A DNA stretch of 64,000 nt from Manduca sexta (GCF_014839805.1 NC_051115.1:496001-560000), one strand, 5' to 3'. Shown: positions 34,579 to 46,249, counted from the first letter of the stretch. Notes: generated by a model not told the origin, from the letters alone. Program-made: numbers and translations.

Positions 34579-37211
34579 ATGAAACATTATGTATTTTTTC
34601 TTTTACAATGTAAGTTACTTTATACCTTTACGAGTATTAGATGCCATAGCTTTGTCTACCCCTGTCGCCAAGCAATTAACAGCAAATGAGGCGCAATATA
34701 ATTACAATTATTGACGAATTAACGGCATAGCCTATTTGGAAGTGGAACGGACTGCCAAGTGTCCGCAGGATCAAAACCCAAACGCACCTCTGACTTTTCT
34801 AGTAATGTGTATCATTTGTGAATTGTCGCTTGCTTTAACGGTGAAGGAAAACACCGTGAGGAAACCTGCATACCTGAGAATTTCTCTATAGGAATTTTGA
34901 GGGTGTGTGAATTCTGCCCGCACTACAGTGTGGTGGACTAAGGTGTATTCCCTCTCAGTAGTTAGAAATTGCGTTCACGCTTTATATTTTTTAATTAGCT
35001 GTGCCGAAAATGTCATTTGTGTGGCAGTAGCGTAGCTTGCCATAGGGGGCCCTATTTGAGGGCTCTTCAGTTCAGTGCGAACTTTAGGGCGACCGCTTAG
35101 TTTAATGTAGGTATGGGCCAAGAGGAGCCCCAAACTCGGGGTATCACTGACTCGGCTAATACCGCGGTAACTATGCCTCTGTTATGTGGACATATATCTA
35201 TTTCATAATTCCACAGAACAGGCGTGTGACCCGTCTGGCCGTCTATCTCTGACTTATTGTATATGTTACTGAGATAAAGCTTAATATTTTGAGTAATTAG
35301 GTTTTGAATCCAATGTGTTTATTGCTTTGAATGACGAGACGAGCTTGCCGTTTGGCTGATGGTAAGCGTGACATAAACAGTAGAAACACCAACACCTTGA
35401 ATTACAAATTGTTTGGTATTCCACTGCGCTCGTCTAGGATATGAGATGTCAAATCTTATGATGTCCAGTAGTTACACTGGTTAAAATGTCCTTCAAAATG
35501 GAACACAACAGTAACTACACACCGCTGCTTGGCGGCAGAAATAGACACTGCAGTGTTATCTACCCAGACGGCCTCTCGAATATGAGAAACCTAACAAACA
35601 GTAATAGATTACGATATTACGTCAACTTGTCGTTCTATACTTCCAAAAATACCTTTTACCATCTCCGCATTTTCCCAAACATCAATCTGAAGCAAATACT
35701 TTCCACCAGGTTGCCTAGCTTCAGCCCAGGTATCGCCCCTCGAAGGTAAAGATCTTCAATCAGCTCTCATTATAATGAATACGACTGCTGACATCATCCA
35801 TGATACGGATGAAAGGATCTCCAAACTGCAGTATATAAGACAGGTGAGACACCCTTGGGACTAATGGGGATTCCATCAGAGTCATAGTAATTGTATTTGA
35901 ACTCCCGTCTTAACTATGAATTTGCAGCGCGCATTCTGTCAATCGCTGACAGTTATTTCAAACAATTGACAGTTATATAATATTAATATTTTCGTTAAGT
36001 TTTCTGATTTTCCGCGCAATTTTTTGACAATAACAAACACAACAAAAAAAAATAGTCAAAACGGTTCAGCCGTTCACGCGTGATGGCGTGACCAAGGGAA
36101 ATAGGGATTCATTTTTATATATATATATATAGATATACAAAAGAAAATTAAACATCAACAATAATATATCTTGTCAGTCGTAGTATTCCATTAGACCACC
36201 GCTCATACAATGTGCAGAGGAGTTACTTCGTATAAACTATATGTTATTTTAGGACAGCGTCAACACACCACCATTCGAAGTGGGATACCTCACCTACATA
36301 CTGCAAGAGAAATATCGCAAAATGGTGGACAAGTTTAACACAAGCACATATATGAAACAACGGCTGTATTTGATGGAGCTAGTGTTGATACTGGAAGAGA
36401 TTGAACGACATTACTGGCAGGTAAAGTTACAAGATGAAGATGCGGAAGAAAGAGATGATAGCTTAGGTGGGAATTTTGGTGGTAGGATAGTGGTACTGGT
36501 AGGTGTCTCATATGTGAGAGTCTGCGTGGGTTGGTACCACCGCAATGTTTATTTCTACCAAGCAGCAGTGTGTAGTCACTGTTGTGTTCTGGTTTGAACA
36601 TTGTAGCCAGAGCAACTACTGGACATAATGTGACTTAACATCTCATGTCTCAGGATGGCGAGCGCAGTGGAATACCAAACAATACTTTGTAATTCAATGT
36701 GTTGGTTATGGGCGATCGTATAGCTTACCATCAATGGTGTTTCTACAGTTTATGGATCGTATCGCTTAGCATCAGGCGAATGGCAAGCTCGTCTCGTCAT
36801 TCAAAACAATAAAAATGATATATTTTACATCCGCCTAGATAGCGACCACCGTACACAAGGTCTGGCTGTTGGTCTTTTGTACTTTGATCTTAATGAATTG
36901 AATTCCAGGCTTGTACCCACCCTAGTTGTAGTAATATATACTTAAATTTTCAGGTAGAACACATATCAAACATGATGCATGAAATCGAAAGGAAATATAA
37001 GATAAAAACGAACCTGCATGAGAAATACGATGATGATTCCCACGGGCCCCCTACTCATTACCACGGGGATCCAACAGTCCACTCCACTCCGAAGCCTAAG
37101 AGGTTCAAAATGAACAAATACTTAGAAAACCGCATGACCGTCGGGACTACGAAAAAGAGGCCGAAATGGTGGGATTTAGAATATGGCTGGGATATTGATT
37201 ACTACTGGTAG
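34579..37211 (+). CDS. Secreted helical protein D, complete, 196 residues
   Basis: Four exons join in phase: 34579-34609, 35710-35843, 36253-36420 and 36954-37211, 591 nt. Exon 1 is 31 nt, the same length as in gene C, and encodes MKHYVFFLLQ; exon 2 continues CCLASAQVSP, a signal peptide with an Ala-Ser-Ala cleavage site. The mature part holds FEVGYLTYILQEKYRKMV, a Leu/Glu-rich helix, then NMMHEIERKYK, close to gene B. The C-terminus is His/Pro/Lys-rich and ends in a Trp/Tyr/Asp-rich motif (KWWDLEYGWDIDYYW). Start context AAACATGAA is good. Introns hold SINE-like repeats and a Helitron fragment. Function is unknown. Confidence 0.87.
34718..34970 (+). mobile_element. SINE-1, tail lost
   Basis: Worn copy with GGAACGGACTGCCAAG and CGGTGAAGGAAAACACCGTG, in intron 1 of secreted gene D. 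Confidence 0.72.
35328..35590 (+). mobile_element. SINE-3-type repeat
   Basis: Shared order: GACGAGACGAGCTTGCCGTT, AACAGTAGAAACACCAACAC, TCCAGTAGTTACACTGG, CAACAGTAACTACACACC. It lies in intron 1 of secreted gene D. Confidence 0.7.
35903..36132 (-). mobile_element. Helitron-like element 1, 3' end truncated
   Basis: Family sequence from CCCGTCTTAACTATGAATTT to the TATATATAGA end. It lies in intron 2 of secreted gene D. Confidence 0.78.
36470..36810 (-). mobile_element. SINE-3-type repeat
   Basis: Reverse copy ending AAGCTCGTCTCGTCATTC, in intron 3 of secreted gene D. Confidence 0.7.
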
Positions 37212-37326
37212 AATGATAAATGTTTTGACTGGATTGTCGCCATCTTTGTTTACATGATTTGTAATCTATGGCACCTGTTGTTTATTTGAGTATTTGACTA
37301 TGTTGGATTTTGTGCATTTTTTAATA

Positions 37327-37713
37327 TACAGGGTCATTTGACATTGCGTTACTAAATGAAACCACATACTCGTCTTCACCTTCGCTGACATTGTGCCAAA
37401 ATAACGAATATTTTCACCAAAAAACACGGTTTTAGTTTTCAAATGTTTTGATCGTTTTGTAGTTGAATGCGTATATGGCGTGTGTGAGTGTATTTCTGAC
37501 TGAAAGTATGATGCTGCGACGAATTTTCTTGGAGTAGTAGTAGTGGCATTAAGGTGCGTAAAATTTAAATTACTTTTTATTGTTATTTATTTTGTTCGAA
37601 CCTTACACTTTTTTATTTTACGTTTACGGCTCAAATAACTTACTGTAAAGTGTTATTTCTAAGTAGACAAGTATGTAGTTTCATTTAGTAACGAAATGTC
37701 AAAATGACAGTAT
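37327..37713. mobile_element. MITE family A
   Basis: Opposite internal orientation to the gene C copies, with ends TACAGGGTCATTTGACATTG and AATGTCAAAATGACAGTA. It starts 116 bp after the stop of secreted gene D. Confidence 0.82.
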
Positions 37714-38046
37714 AACAGCAATTAGTACAAAAGAGAAATTCTTCTATGAAAACAGCATTAAAATTCTATAAGAAATGAGGCAGTAATTCAAATTTCAAAT
37801 ATTGCTACGTGTAGGAGTGGGGATATCGCTCCATCTCTTTCTTTTGCACGCATCGTAAAGCCCGCTGACGTCACATGCAAGTATTTCGTCTCTAATCCGG
37901 TTTTTTACACTCACCCTTTCTACCAAATTTCAATGGCTTATAACTTTTGGATTTTTCACCAGATTTCAATGATTTCTTCTGTTTTAGAATGTATACGACG
38001 TACTTATTTTAGAAAAGTTATAAAAAATTTAAGTCAAATACCCTAT
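37713..38046. mobile_element. MITE family D, diverged
   Basis: Orientation of 43701-44084, with GCTGACGTCACAT and GGGGATATCGCTCCATC. It begins where the family A MITE ends. Confidence 0.7.
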
Positions 38047-38049
38047 TGT

Positions 38050-38780
38050 TTTTAATTAATAAGTGGAATGTTTTTTCTGTAGTTATCTATCTAAAAAAAA
38101 AAATTTTAAGCCAAAAAAAGCTGTTTTGATGACATTGTTTTAATAACTTACTTCAACCTGCACCTCCGCCCGCGTAAAAAAATCTTCGATAAATATTTTC
38201 CCTGGATAATAAGCAGCCTATAGCATTCAGGAAACTATTAGTGAAAAAAAAAACAACAAAAACAAAATCGGTTTAGTAATTCCTGAGATAAGCGCGCTGA
38301 AACAAACTCTTCAGCTTTATAATATTTTAGATAAGATGAATCATAAAATAGAATTATAGTGATGGGGTTTTATGAAGTGACTTTTTTGTCGGTATCACTC
38401 TTGACAGAGCGGTCGTGGCCATCACTTCAGACGTCCGTGGCTAGCTTCACAACACGCTGCCACTCTTCTTTGATGGCAGCCTCCCTCCTGCATTCATGTA
38501 GTGATGATGAGCCATTTACTGCTACTTTTATCTGATCAGTCCACCTCATAGACGCTCTTATGGTTATTAATAAGTTAGAGGCTCGTTATGTTCCTGCAGA
38601 CAAACTGCGCAAGTACTTTGTAGGGCATTGTACTAGTACATAAGAACATATTTTTTTTTACTTATTACAATAAATAATAAAATAATATTTTTTTTTCCTC
38701 GTGGCCTGGTAATCTCAACCTTTCCCTAACTGAACAGACTACTATAAATTATTCTAATGTATCTGTAGAAACGAATATAA
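38050..38780. other. No gene recognised; worn repeat pieces
   Basis: 38160-38340 resembles the composite repeat at 25200 (TTCCTGAGATAAGCGCGC). 38400-38580 is less AT-rich with no long frame and may be an old LINE fragment. Confidence 0.4.
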
Positions 38781-38786
38781 ACTAGG

Positions 38787-39077
38787 AATATCAGCCCTGT
38801 ATTATATACTATCCTAATGCATGGGCATCCTCATTTTACGGGAAGGGTTTAGGCCTTAGTCCACCACGCTGTAGTGCGGGCAGATTCCACATACCCTACA
38901 AATCTTAATATTGCATTCTCAGGTATGTAGGTTACCTCACGATGTTTTCCTTCACCGTTTAAACCAACCGATAATTGACAATCAAACGTAACCTCGAAAA
39001 GTAAGCGGTGTGTTTGGATTTTGAACCTGCGGACAATCGTTTTGGCAGTTCGTTCTATTTCCTACTAGATTATCGTA
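38787..39077 (-). mobile_element. SINE-1
   Basis: ATATCAGCCCTGTATTATATA tail end first, then CACCACGCTGTAGTGCGGGC. Confidence 0.75.
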
Positions 39078-39283
39078 GACTTGACTAATGCGAACGAAAA
39101 TTGAAAGTTGAATAATTTATATCTTCTGACTTCCCCCAACTTTCTTTCAGGACCCTTCAGTCGCTAAGCCGAGGGATTCCAGGATCCCATTCACAGGTTT
39201 CCCCCAGGATACAAAAAAAGAGACGGAAAACATACTTTAAATATTTGCTTTTGTTGTACAAAGAGATATTGGGTTCTTTTTCA

Positions 39284-39385
39284 TAGAATAAGCCTGGAGT
39301 CTGGATTTTATATCCAATATGCCGACAGACAACCTTATCACGTCATGGGAATAGACGCTGCAGAAATTTTGCACGCGCTTTTTCC
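39284..39385 (+). mobile_element. SINE-2 fragment
   Basis: AAGCCTGGAGTCTGGATTTT and ATATGCCGACAGACAACC follow the family body, diverged. Confidence 0.5.
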
Positions 39386-39617
39386 TACCACTTTGATGAT
39401 AAATCGTGAGTGTTTTTAGTAGCTCATAATTTAATGAGACATTCAATTTTATTAGCATAATTAAAATATAATAACCGTGCAGTGTAATTCTTTTAATATT
39501 GTTTTTGGAACTAACGGGAATATTTGTGTTGAAAAATGTTCCTACTTACAATTTTGTTTGGTAAGAGATATCTATTTATCTACGCTACTATACTGTGAAA
39601 GATTTTTGGTCCCTATT

Positions 39618-40010
39618 AGTGGCAAAAAGTGAAATTTTCCCCAAGGGAACCCGACACAACATATACGTACTAATATGCATAAATGTAGTCTGCAAATCGT
39701 TCTAATGATAATTAGATTCTACACAAAGGGAAGCGGCAGGAATCGGTGCGATTTCATCGCTCTTTTTTATAACACACGTGCAAGCTTTGGAATTAACTCC
39801 TTGCATCGGTGTTCCCCGAGTGCTATGATTTATTCTTCTTTAAATAAGGCTTAAAAAGAGTGCTCACTTCCAGGTAGGCAACGGCTTGCTGTGCCTCTGG
39901 CATTGCCAAGTCCATGGGTAGCGGATGCTGCTTATCATCAGGCGGACCGCTTGCTCGTTGTCATATTAAAGCAATAAAAAAAGGATTATATGAACCTTTC
40001 GCCACTGCTC
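39618..40010. mobile_element. MITE family E split by another repeat
   Basis: Left part 39618-39755 and right end near 39985-40010 match family E. Between them lies an unrelated repeat with GCTTATCATCAGGCGGACCG, a motif of lepidopteran SINE-like elements, so one element sits inside another. Confidence 0.65.
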
Positions 40011-40283
40011 TCTACTCCCTAGAAAATAACTAGCTATATAGTAAGTTTAAATCTAGAAGAACGGGTGGGACGTCGGGAGAAAACTGAAATATTAAAACCG
40101 CGATAAAATCCGAAAATAGTTTAATTTTAATGTCTAACATTCACATCGGTTCTGGATTTGTAAGTAGACCGTATAGGCGGCGGCCTATGTGCAGCCTCTT
40201 AGGGGCGGCAGATTTCAGAGGACGCTCACTCGATTTAATTAATCATTCGTTTATTTAACTTTCGTGCCTTCCATAATACAAAC

Positions 40284-40833
40284 TGTTAGGCACCGAGGTG
40301 TCTAACATTAGTGCGCTGGATTGCGTGAAAAAGAAACCAGTGATTAGATTAAAAATCAAAGCTTTATTGAATCAGCCAAGTTTACAGGTAAAACTCGAAT
40401 AACGCGGCGGCGTTCACACTATCTTGAATTCTTCACTATCTTGAATTGTTCACTTCTTGAGTTTTCCTTTTTCTTTTCTGAACTTGTTGTCTTGTCGGCG
40501 ATCTCGAACTAACTGCGCTGGTCGGGGTGAATTCGCTCATTTATATCGAGCTCTTGAGTCCCGCACCTCGGAGTCGGAGCGCTGCATGCGTGGGCGCGGC
40601 TCGGCCAATCAGAGCGCGCGGGCGGCGCCTTCACGTAGGCGGCGTGTGTGAGCGAGACGGAAGATGTTTCTCTCTCGCTCCGTGTGTGTGTGGTCGAGAC
40701 GGAAGATGTTGCCCTCTCGCTTCTTGTGTGTGTGGTCGAGACGGAAGACATTTCCCTCTCTCTTGTTTTCTTCGCCTGCGTATATCGGTCACCCTGCATT
40801 TTTAATTTTCGCTGAATGTTTAATCATCCTGCA
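40284..40833 (-). mobile_element. 3' LTR of the BEL/Pao element
   Basis: On the minus strand a purine-rich tract (GGCGGGAGGA) is followed by a TG-initiated stretch of about 550 bp ending in TAACA. A polyadenylation signal, CAATAAAG, lies near 40366. Only one LTR is in the window, so both edges are inferred. Confidence 0.6.
40656..40770. repeat. Tandem repeat of about 41 bp inside the LTR
   Basis: Three imperfect units, each with GAGACGGAAGA followed by a CT-rich stretch and a GTGTG run, begin near 40657, 40698 and 40739. Confidence 0.8.
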
Positions 40834-40917
40834 CATCCTCCCGCCGTGTATCGCCTGCTGGGGGCGATACATCTCCTTGACGGGTGCAGGTCGCTGTTTC
40901 GCAGGCCGGCAGGATTA

Positions 40918-42599
40918 CTATGACCTTTTCGTCGGTCTTCGTAGGACTCCGCCTCTCGTTGCGATGTCCACGGTGCGCACGATGCCGTCCGGTCCCGGGT
41001 GAGTCGCGATGATCTTGCCTCGTACCCACGCGTTCCTTGGTAAGTTGCCGTCGACGATCCGCACCAGGTCGCCTGTGTGAAGCGTCGGTCCTCTTCCATG
41101 CGGCTCCCGCCGGTTTCGCAGCTCCGGTAAATATTCTTTTAGCCATCGCGCCCAGAATTCGTTGGCTAACTGTTGCGCTGCGCGTAGATTGATGTTTGAC
41201 CCGTAGCCGTAGTCCTCGGAGAATCCCGGTGTGGCGATCGGTCCCTGGCAACCCAACAAGAAGTGGTTGGGTGTCAGAGCTTCCGGGTCTTCAGGGCTGA
41301 CCGAGACGTGTGTCAGCGGGCGGCTGTTCACGGTGTTCTCGACCTCGGCGAGCAGCGTGCTGAGTGTTTCTTCTCTTGGGTGCTTTTCTCGTAAGACCAC
41401 GGTGAGTGCGGTCTTTACGGATCGCACGAGTCTCTCCCAGGCGCCTCCCATGAATGGCGCTCCTGGAGGGATGAAGCGCCACCGTATGGCTCTTCTTGAC
41501 GCCTCTCGTTCCGCGCCGTCCTGCAGCATGTGTCGCAGCTCCTTTTCTGCGCCGTGGAAGTTCGTCGCGTTGTCACTCCATATCTCCGCGGGGCATCCGC
41601 GGCGTGCGATCATTCGTCTCAGCGCCATGATGGCGGAGTCCGTGCTCAGAGAATGCACGATCTCCAAATGCACTGCTCGAACGGTGAGGCACGTGAAGAG
41701 CGCCACGTATCGCTTCTGGTGCGCCCTGCCGACGGTTATTGTCAGCGGGCCGAAGTAGTCGAGACCGGTGTAAGTGAACGGTCTCTGGTGGTGTGCCAAT
41801 CTGCAGGGCGGCAGGTCTCCGGTGATCGGCTGCGGCGGGTTGACCATCTTCATTCGGCACTTCAGGCATCTTGAGATGATTTCTTTCACCGTGGGTCGCA
41901 GTCGTATAACCCAACGGTATTGTCGGCATTGATTTACCGTACTTTCGGTGCCGGCGTGATGCAATAGCTCGTGAATGTGTTTTATCCACAGCTTAGTTGC
42001 GAGGTGTCCGCCGTCCACTATCGGCGGATTCTTCATATTCTCTGAGACTCCGATGGCGGCGGTGATTCGACTCTTGAGCCTTATGATCCCCTCAGATATG
42101 TGAGTGCTGAGGGGATAGAGCCGGCTGTCTCGGGGTAGTTGCGTGCCGTTTGTTAGTGCACGCAACTCGGCTTCGAAGGCTTCTTCTTGCGACGCTCTTA
42201 TGATTAGCGTCTCGGCGCGATGCTGTAGCTCGGCGGGCAATATCACGAAGTCGCTCCTCTTGCTCACAGCGGGTTTGGGTTGCTTTGCGTCGCTCGCCTT
42301 GTTGTTCTTCCAATCCGGATCTTGGCTGGGACGTTTCTTCGTTCTTTTGTAGTGTATTCTCTGCGTCCGCTGGCGTAGTATCTGGATGGCTTGTAGAACT
42401 CTTGCTGTCGCTCGCAGATAACGCAGCCACGATGAGAAGCGTTGCACATCCGGTATGGCATCGCTCAAGTGTTGTTTTTGAGCGATGGCGAATACGGCGT
42501 GGCTCCTTTCCTCGCCCGTAGTGTGTGCGGGCTGAGGGTCCTTTTCTATTGGCCAGGCTTCGGGTTTTTCTCGCAGGAAATCAGGACCGTGGAACCAGC
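40918..42599 (-). CDS. BEL/Pao retrotransposon pol, integrase half, cut by the gap
   Basis: An open frame of about 560 codons enters from the gap and ends in TAG. It starts with WFHGPDFL, the RNase H/integrase linker motif of BEL/Pao elements. A His2-Cys2 zinc-binding region follows (HHAGTES, then CLKC). The integrase core has catalytic acidic residues in GLDYFGPL, SDNATNF and GGAWERL, and the C-terminal DUF5641-type module has GDLVRIVDGNLPRNAWVRGK. No stop or frameshift interrupts this half, so the copy is young or still active. The product would insert the cDNA copy of the element. The 3' LTR follows. Confidence 0.92.
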
Positions 42600-43099
42600 N
42601 NNNNNNNNNNNNNNNNNNNNNNNNNNNNNNNNNNNNNNNNNNNNNNNNNNNNNNNNNNNNNNNNNNNNNNNNNNNNNNNNNNNNNNNNNNNNNNNNNNNN
42701 NNNNNNNNNNNNNNNNNNNNNNNNNNNNNNNNNNNNNNNNNNNNNNNNNNNNNNNNNNNNNNNNNNNNNNNNNNNNNNNNNNNNNNNNNNNNNNNNNNNN
42801 NNNNNNNNNNNNNNNNNNNNNNNNNNNNNNNNNNNNNNNNNNNNNNNNNNNNNNNNNNNNNNNNNNNNNNNNNNNNNNNNNNNNNNNNNNNNNNNNNNNN
42901 NNNNNNNNNNNNNNNNNNNNNNNNNNNNNNNNNNNNNNNNNNNNNNNNNNNNNNNNNNNNNNNNNNNNNNNNNNNNNNNNNNNNNNNNNNNNNNNNNNNN
43001 NNNNNNNNNNNNNNNNNNNNNNNNNNNNNNNNNNNNNNNNNNNNNNNNNNNNNNNNNNNNNNNNNNNNNNNNNNNNNNNNNNNNNNNNNNNNNNNNNNN
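42600..43099. other. Assembly gap of exactly 500 N
   Basis: Same length as the first gap. It cuts the BEL/Pao pol gene on its left; on its right the second copy of the bZIP segment begins at the first called base. Confidence 0.99.
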
Positions 43100-43116
43100 T
43101 GTTTTTTTTATTATTA

Positions 43117-43382
43117 TATCTCTATTAGCTTTTGCTCGCGATTGTGCCCGCGTGAAGGAGTTTACCGGGGAATATATTTTTCCGACTTACTTGATATATA
43201 TCGTTATTTTACGATCAAATTACACAAAATCATTATAAATTGTAACCTATGTATTATGCTGATGTATAACCAATATTACTGTAAAATTTCATCCAGATCC
43301 GTTCAGTAGTTTTTTCGTGAAAGAGAAACAACCATACATACATCCATCCTCACGAATTTACGCATTTATAATATTAGTAAGA
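43117..43382 (-). mobile_element. Helitron-like element 3, second haplotype copy
   Basis: Allelic match of 15984-16247 with scattered substitutions. Confidence 0.68.
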
Positions 43383-43700
43383 TTTGCATATAGGCAATGC
43401 ATTGATCAATATTTTTAGGCAAATATATTGATTAGTGTAAATGGTATTATAATCTTTCTGATCAAATAAACGAATGTTATTTTTGCATCCCAGCAATATC
43501 AATCAATCAAGTTACATTTCGCAAGCTGGCACGCAACGGTAGTAGCGTGAGAGTGGCGCGCCGGTGTCGTATTGCAACCACAGCGTACTGCTTACACGTC
43601 GGCCCACCACGCATTGTATGCTAGCGATTTAGGGCCATATTAAATATCGACAGTTGAATGTTGAAAATCGACGGTATATTCGTCTGGCCAGTATCTAAAT

Positions 43701-44084
43701 AGGGGACCGTCCTGTGTTTGAATTTGTACATTATTCTATATGTAACGGTTATTAATACGAAAAAGAAACCCTCCTGCGAAAACTGCATTAAAATTGGTTA
43801 AAAAATGAGCCAGTAATTCATATTTCAAATATTACTGTGCCGAAGTGGGCGCGAAGTGGGGAAATCGCTTCATCCCTTTCTTTCGCACGCGTCGTAATGC
43901 CCGATGACGTCACACGTGGGTATTGCGCCCTTTCTGTTTTCTTGTTACTTACCCCTTCTACCGAAATTGAAAGACTTATAACATATTGATTTTTTTACCG
44001 GATTTAAATAATTCTTTCTGTGTTATAACTTATATAACGTAAATATTTGATAATCATAAAGAACAAAAATGAGTCCGGTCCCCT
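43701..44084. mobile_element. MITE family D, present in only one haplotype copy
   Basis: Inverted ends AGGGGACCG and CGGTCCCCT. The matching site at about 16575 in contig 1 is empty, implying a 2-bp AT duplication. The middle has TGACGTCA and a CTTTCTTTCGCACGCG block conserved in all copies. Confidence 0.82.
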
Positions 44085-45735
44085 ATTGGGGTTTGACTAG
44101 TGTTGCTTGGTGTCCCGATTTGCGCGGGACGTCCCGATTTTCAGAGTGCTGGGGTCGTCCCCATTTGATCAAGACACAAAATGCCAGTAAAATTATTAAA
44201 AACCATTAAGTATTATGAAAAAATAATGTACGCGTACATCACTATGTTAAGTGCGACAATGCAATCAAAATAGCACGTATCAACTCGCTAGGGCTGAAGG
44301 TACAGCTGTTTTGTTCTCTTGCTTAGAGATGCGACTACACCGCGAATTGTGCTTCGTTGTTAAAGCAGAATTCCAAAAGTGCAAATTTAGCATGACCGTG
44401 ATTTTTTATAAAACGCAATAAATTAAACTTTAATAAAAACATCTTGCTTTTTTATGTCCCTATCTACAATCAATCCCGATTAGAGTTACCTTCTGCCCCG
44501 ATTTTAAACAAATTGGACCTGGCAACACTATTTAAATCCCTTCTTCGAGTAAACGTGTTTGAGCATTCGTTCCATACATTTTTGGCGCCCGAGCTACGGC
44601 GGGAATATGGAGATTTACGAATAACTAAAAATAAAAAAAATATATGTTTTTTTGAATATTTTTAAACTACCAAAATATTCCTTATTAAGTCGTCTATTTT
44701 ATAATATTATTTGCAAATTAAAATACTTTGTGCTTTGTGGGATTGAATTATTAACAATTTTAGAACGAATGCTAAACGCCGTTTGCTTGAGAAAAGTTCA
44801 TGGCACCACAGACTAACATGTGATCGACTTTTTTCAACACAAATCTCTCGCTTCGTAGGTAGTTATAAAATAATTTCTTCCTCCAGCTAGCGTCACAAAA
44901 CAGCCGTCGTCGTAGTGTAGAACACCTCCGGCGTCTAAGCCGTGAACTTCCGCGCGGTGCGAGCGTGCCGACACGACGCGCTCGCCGAGCGCCGCGCCCT
45001 CACGGTGCAGCGCGACGCCGCGCGCGGCCGCTGCGTGGCGCTGCGACGGTATTTGGTACAGGTGAGGACTGTATGACGTACCGGTTGAAAAAACAAGTTT
45101 CCGGAAAAATTCCGGTATCGAAAAACCGGAATTTTTCCGATTTTTTGATGCTTTAAGGTGATAATGTTTGTGATATTAACAATTAGCAGTAAATATGCTG
45201 TTTTTATGAATTTAGCGAATCTAATACTCAGCTATTAATCAATTACCAACTGTCATAACGACAAAACGAAAACATGTTTTGTTTAAAACAGCTATATCAG
45301 TTATAGTTCTAATCTGTCAAAAAAGCATCAAATGTACAAAATACAAAAAAAAAACCGTGATATTTCCGCTTCCAGATGCTCCAAGAGCGATCCGACAACG
45401 ACGAAGTGCCGCAAATAGAACCGGAAGAATCTCACGCCAAGAACGGAATTAAAAAAATAAACACAGACATATTTCAATGTCGGATAGACAAAATAGTTTC
45501 CCAAAGCGTTAACCATATATTCAAAAGTGATGAGAAGAAAATTGTTGCTAAAACTATTTTCATAGATGATGCCGTTAAAGAGGATTATTTGGGGGGCTTG
45601 AAGGAGGAGGGAGTGTTGAACTTGTCCGTTAAGGAGGGTAGGCGAAGAGGCCACGGGAGGAAACAGTCCGCGCCGAGAAGGATTGTCTATGATAATGGTG
45701 ATGGTATGTTAATTTGTTGATTTTTTTATTGCTAA

Positions 45736-46200
45736 ATGACGAGACGAGCTTGCAGTTCGTCTGTAAGCGATACGATCATAAACAGTAGAAACACCAACAC
45801 CTTGAATTACAAAGTATTGTTTGGTATCCCACTGCGCTCACTGAGACATGAGATGTTAAGTCTTATGTCCAGTAGTATATATAAAGCGGTGATAGCCTAG
45901 TTGGTTGTGGAACGAACTGCCGAGACGAATGTCCGCAGGTTCTAGGAAAGGAAGGAAGGAAAACATCGTGAGAAACCTGCATATCTGAGAAATTCTGTAC
46001 TAGGAATTTTCGAGGGTGTGTGAAGTCTACCAATCGGCACTAGGCCAGCGTGGTGGACTAAGACCTATTCCCTCTCAGTAGTAGAGGAGGCCCGTGCTCA
46101 GCAGTGGGCAAGTATATAATACAGGGCTGATATTATATTATATGTCCAGTAGTTACACTGGCTACAATGTTTACTAGTAGTTGCTCGCCCGCGCTGTTCC
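45736..46200 (+). mobile_element. SINE-3-type repeat with a SINE-1 inside
   Basis: Both SINE-3 halves are present on either side of the SINE-1 at 45890-46140, showing the state before the contig 1 deletion. Confidence 0.68.
45890..46140 (+). mobile_element. SINE-1 inserted into SINE-3 (second haplotype copy)
   Basis: GTGATAGCCTAGTTGGTTG head and ATAATACAGGGCTGATATTA tail. ATGTCCAGTAG flanks both sides as a target-site duplication. Contig 1 keeps only the tail, after a deletion. Confidence 0.8.
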
Positions 46201-46249
46201 GGTGTAATTTTCCGGAATAAAAATACTTATCTATATTTTTTTATACAAG

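Noticed and set aside
40457..41002. Several overlapping frames of 64-112 codons rich in Arg, Ser and Cys.
   Set aside because: They are products of the LTR minisatellite and the reverse strand of the BEL/Pao gene.
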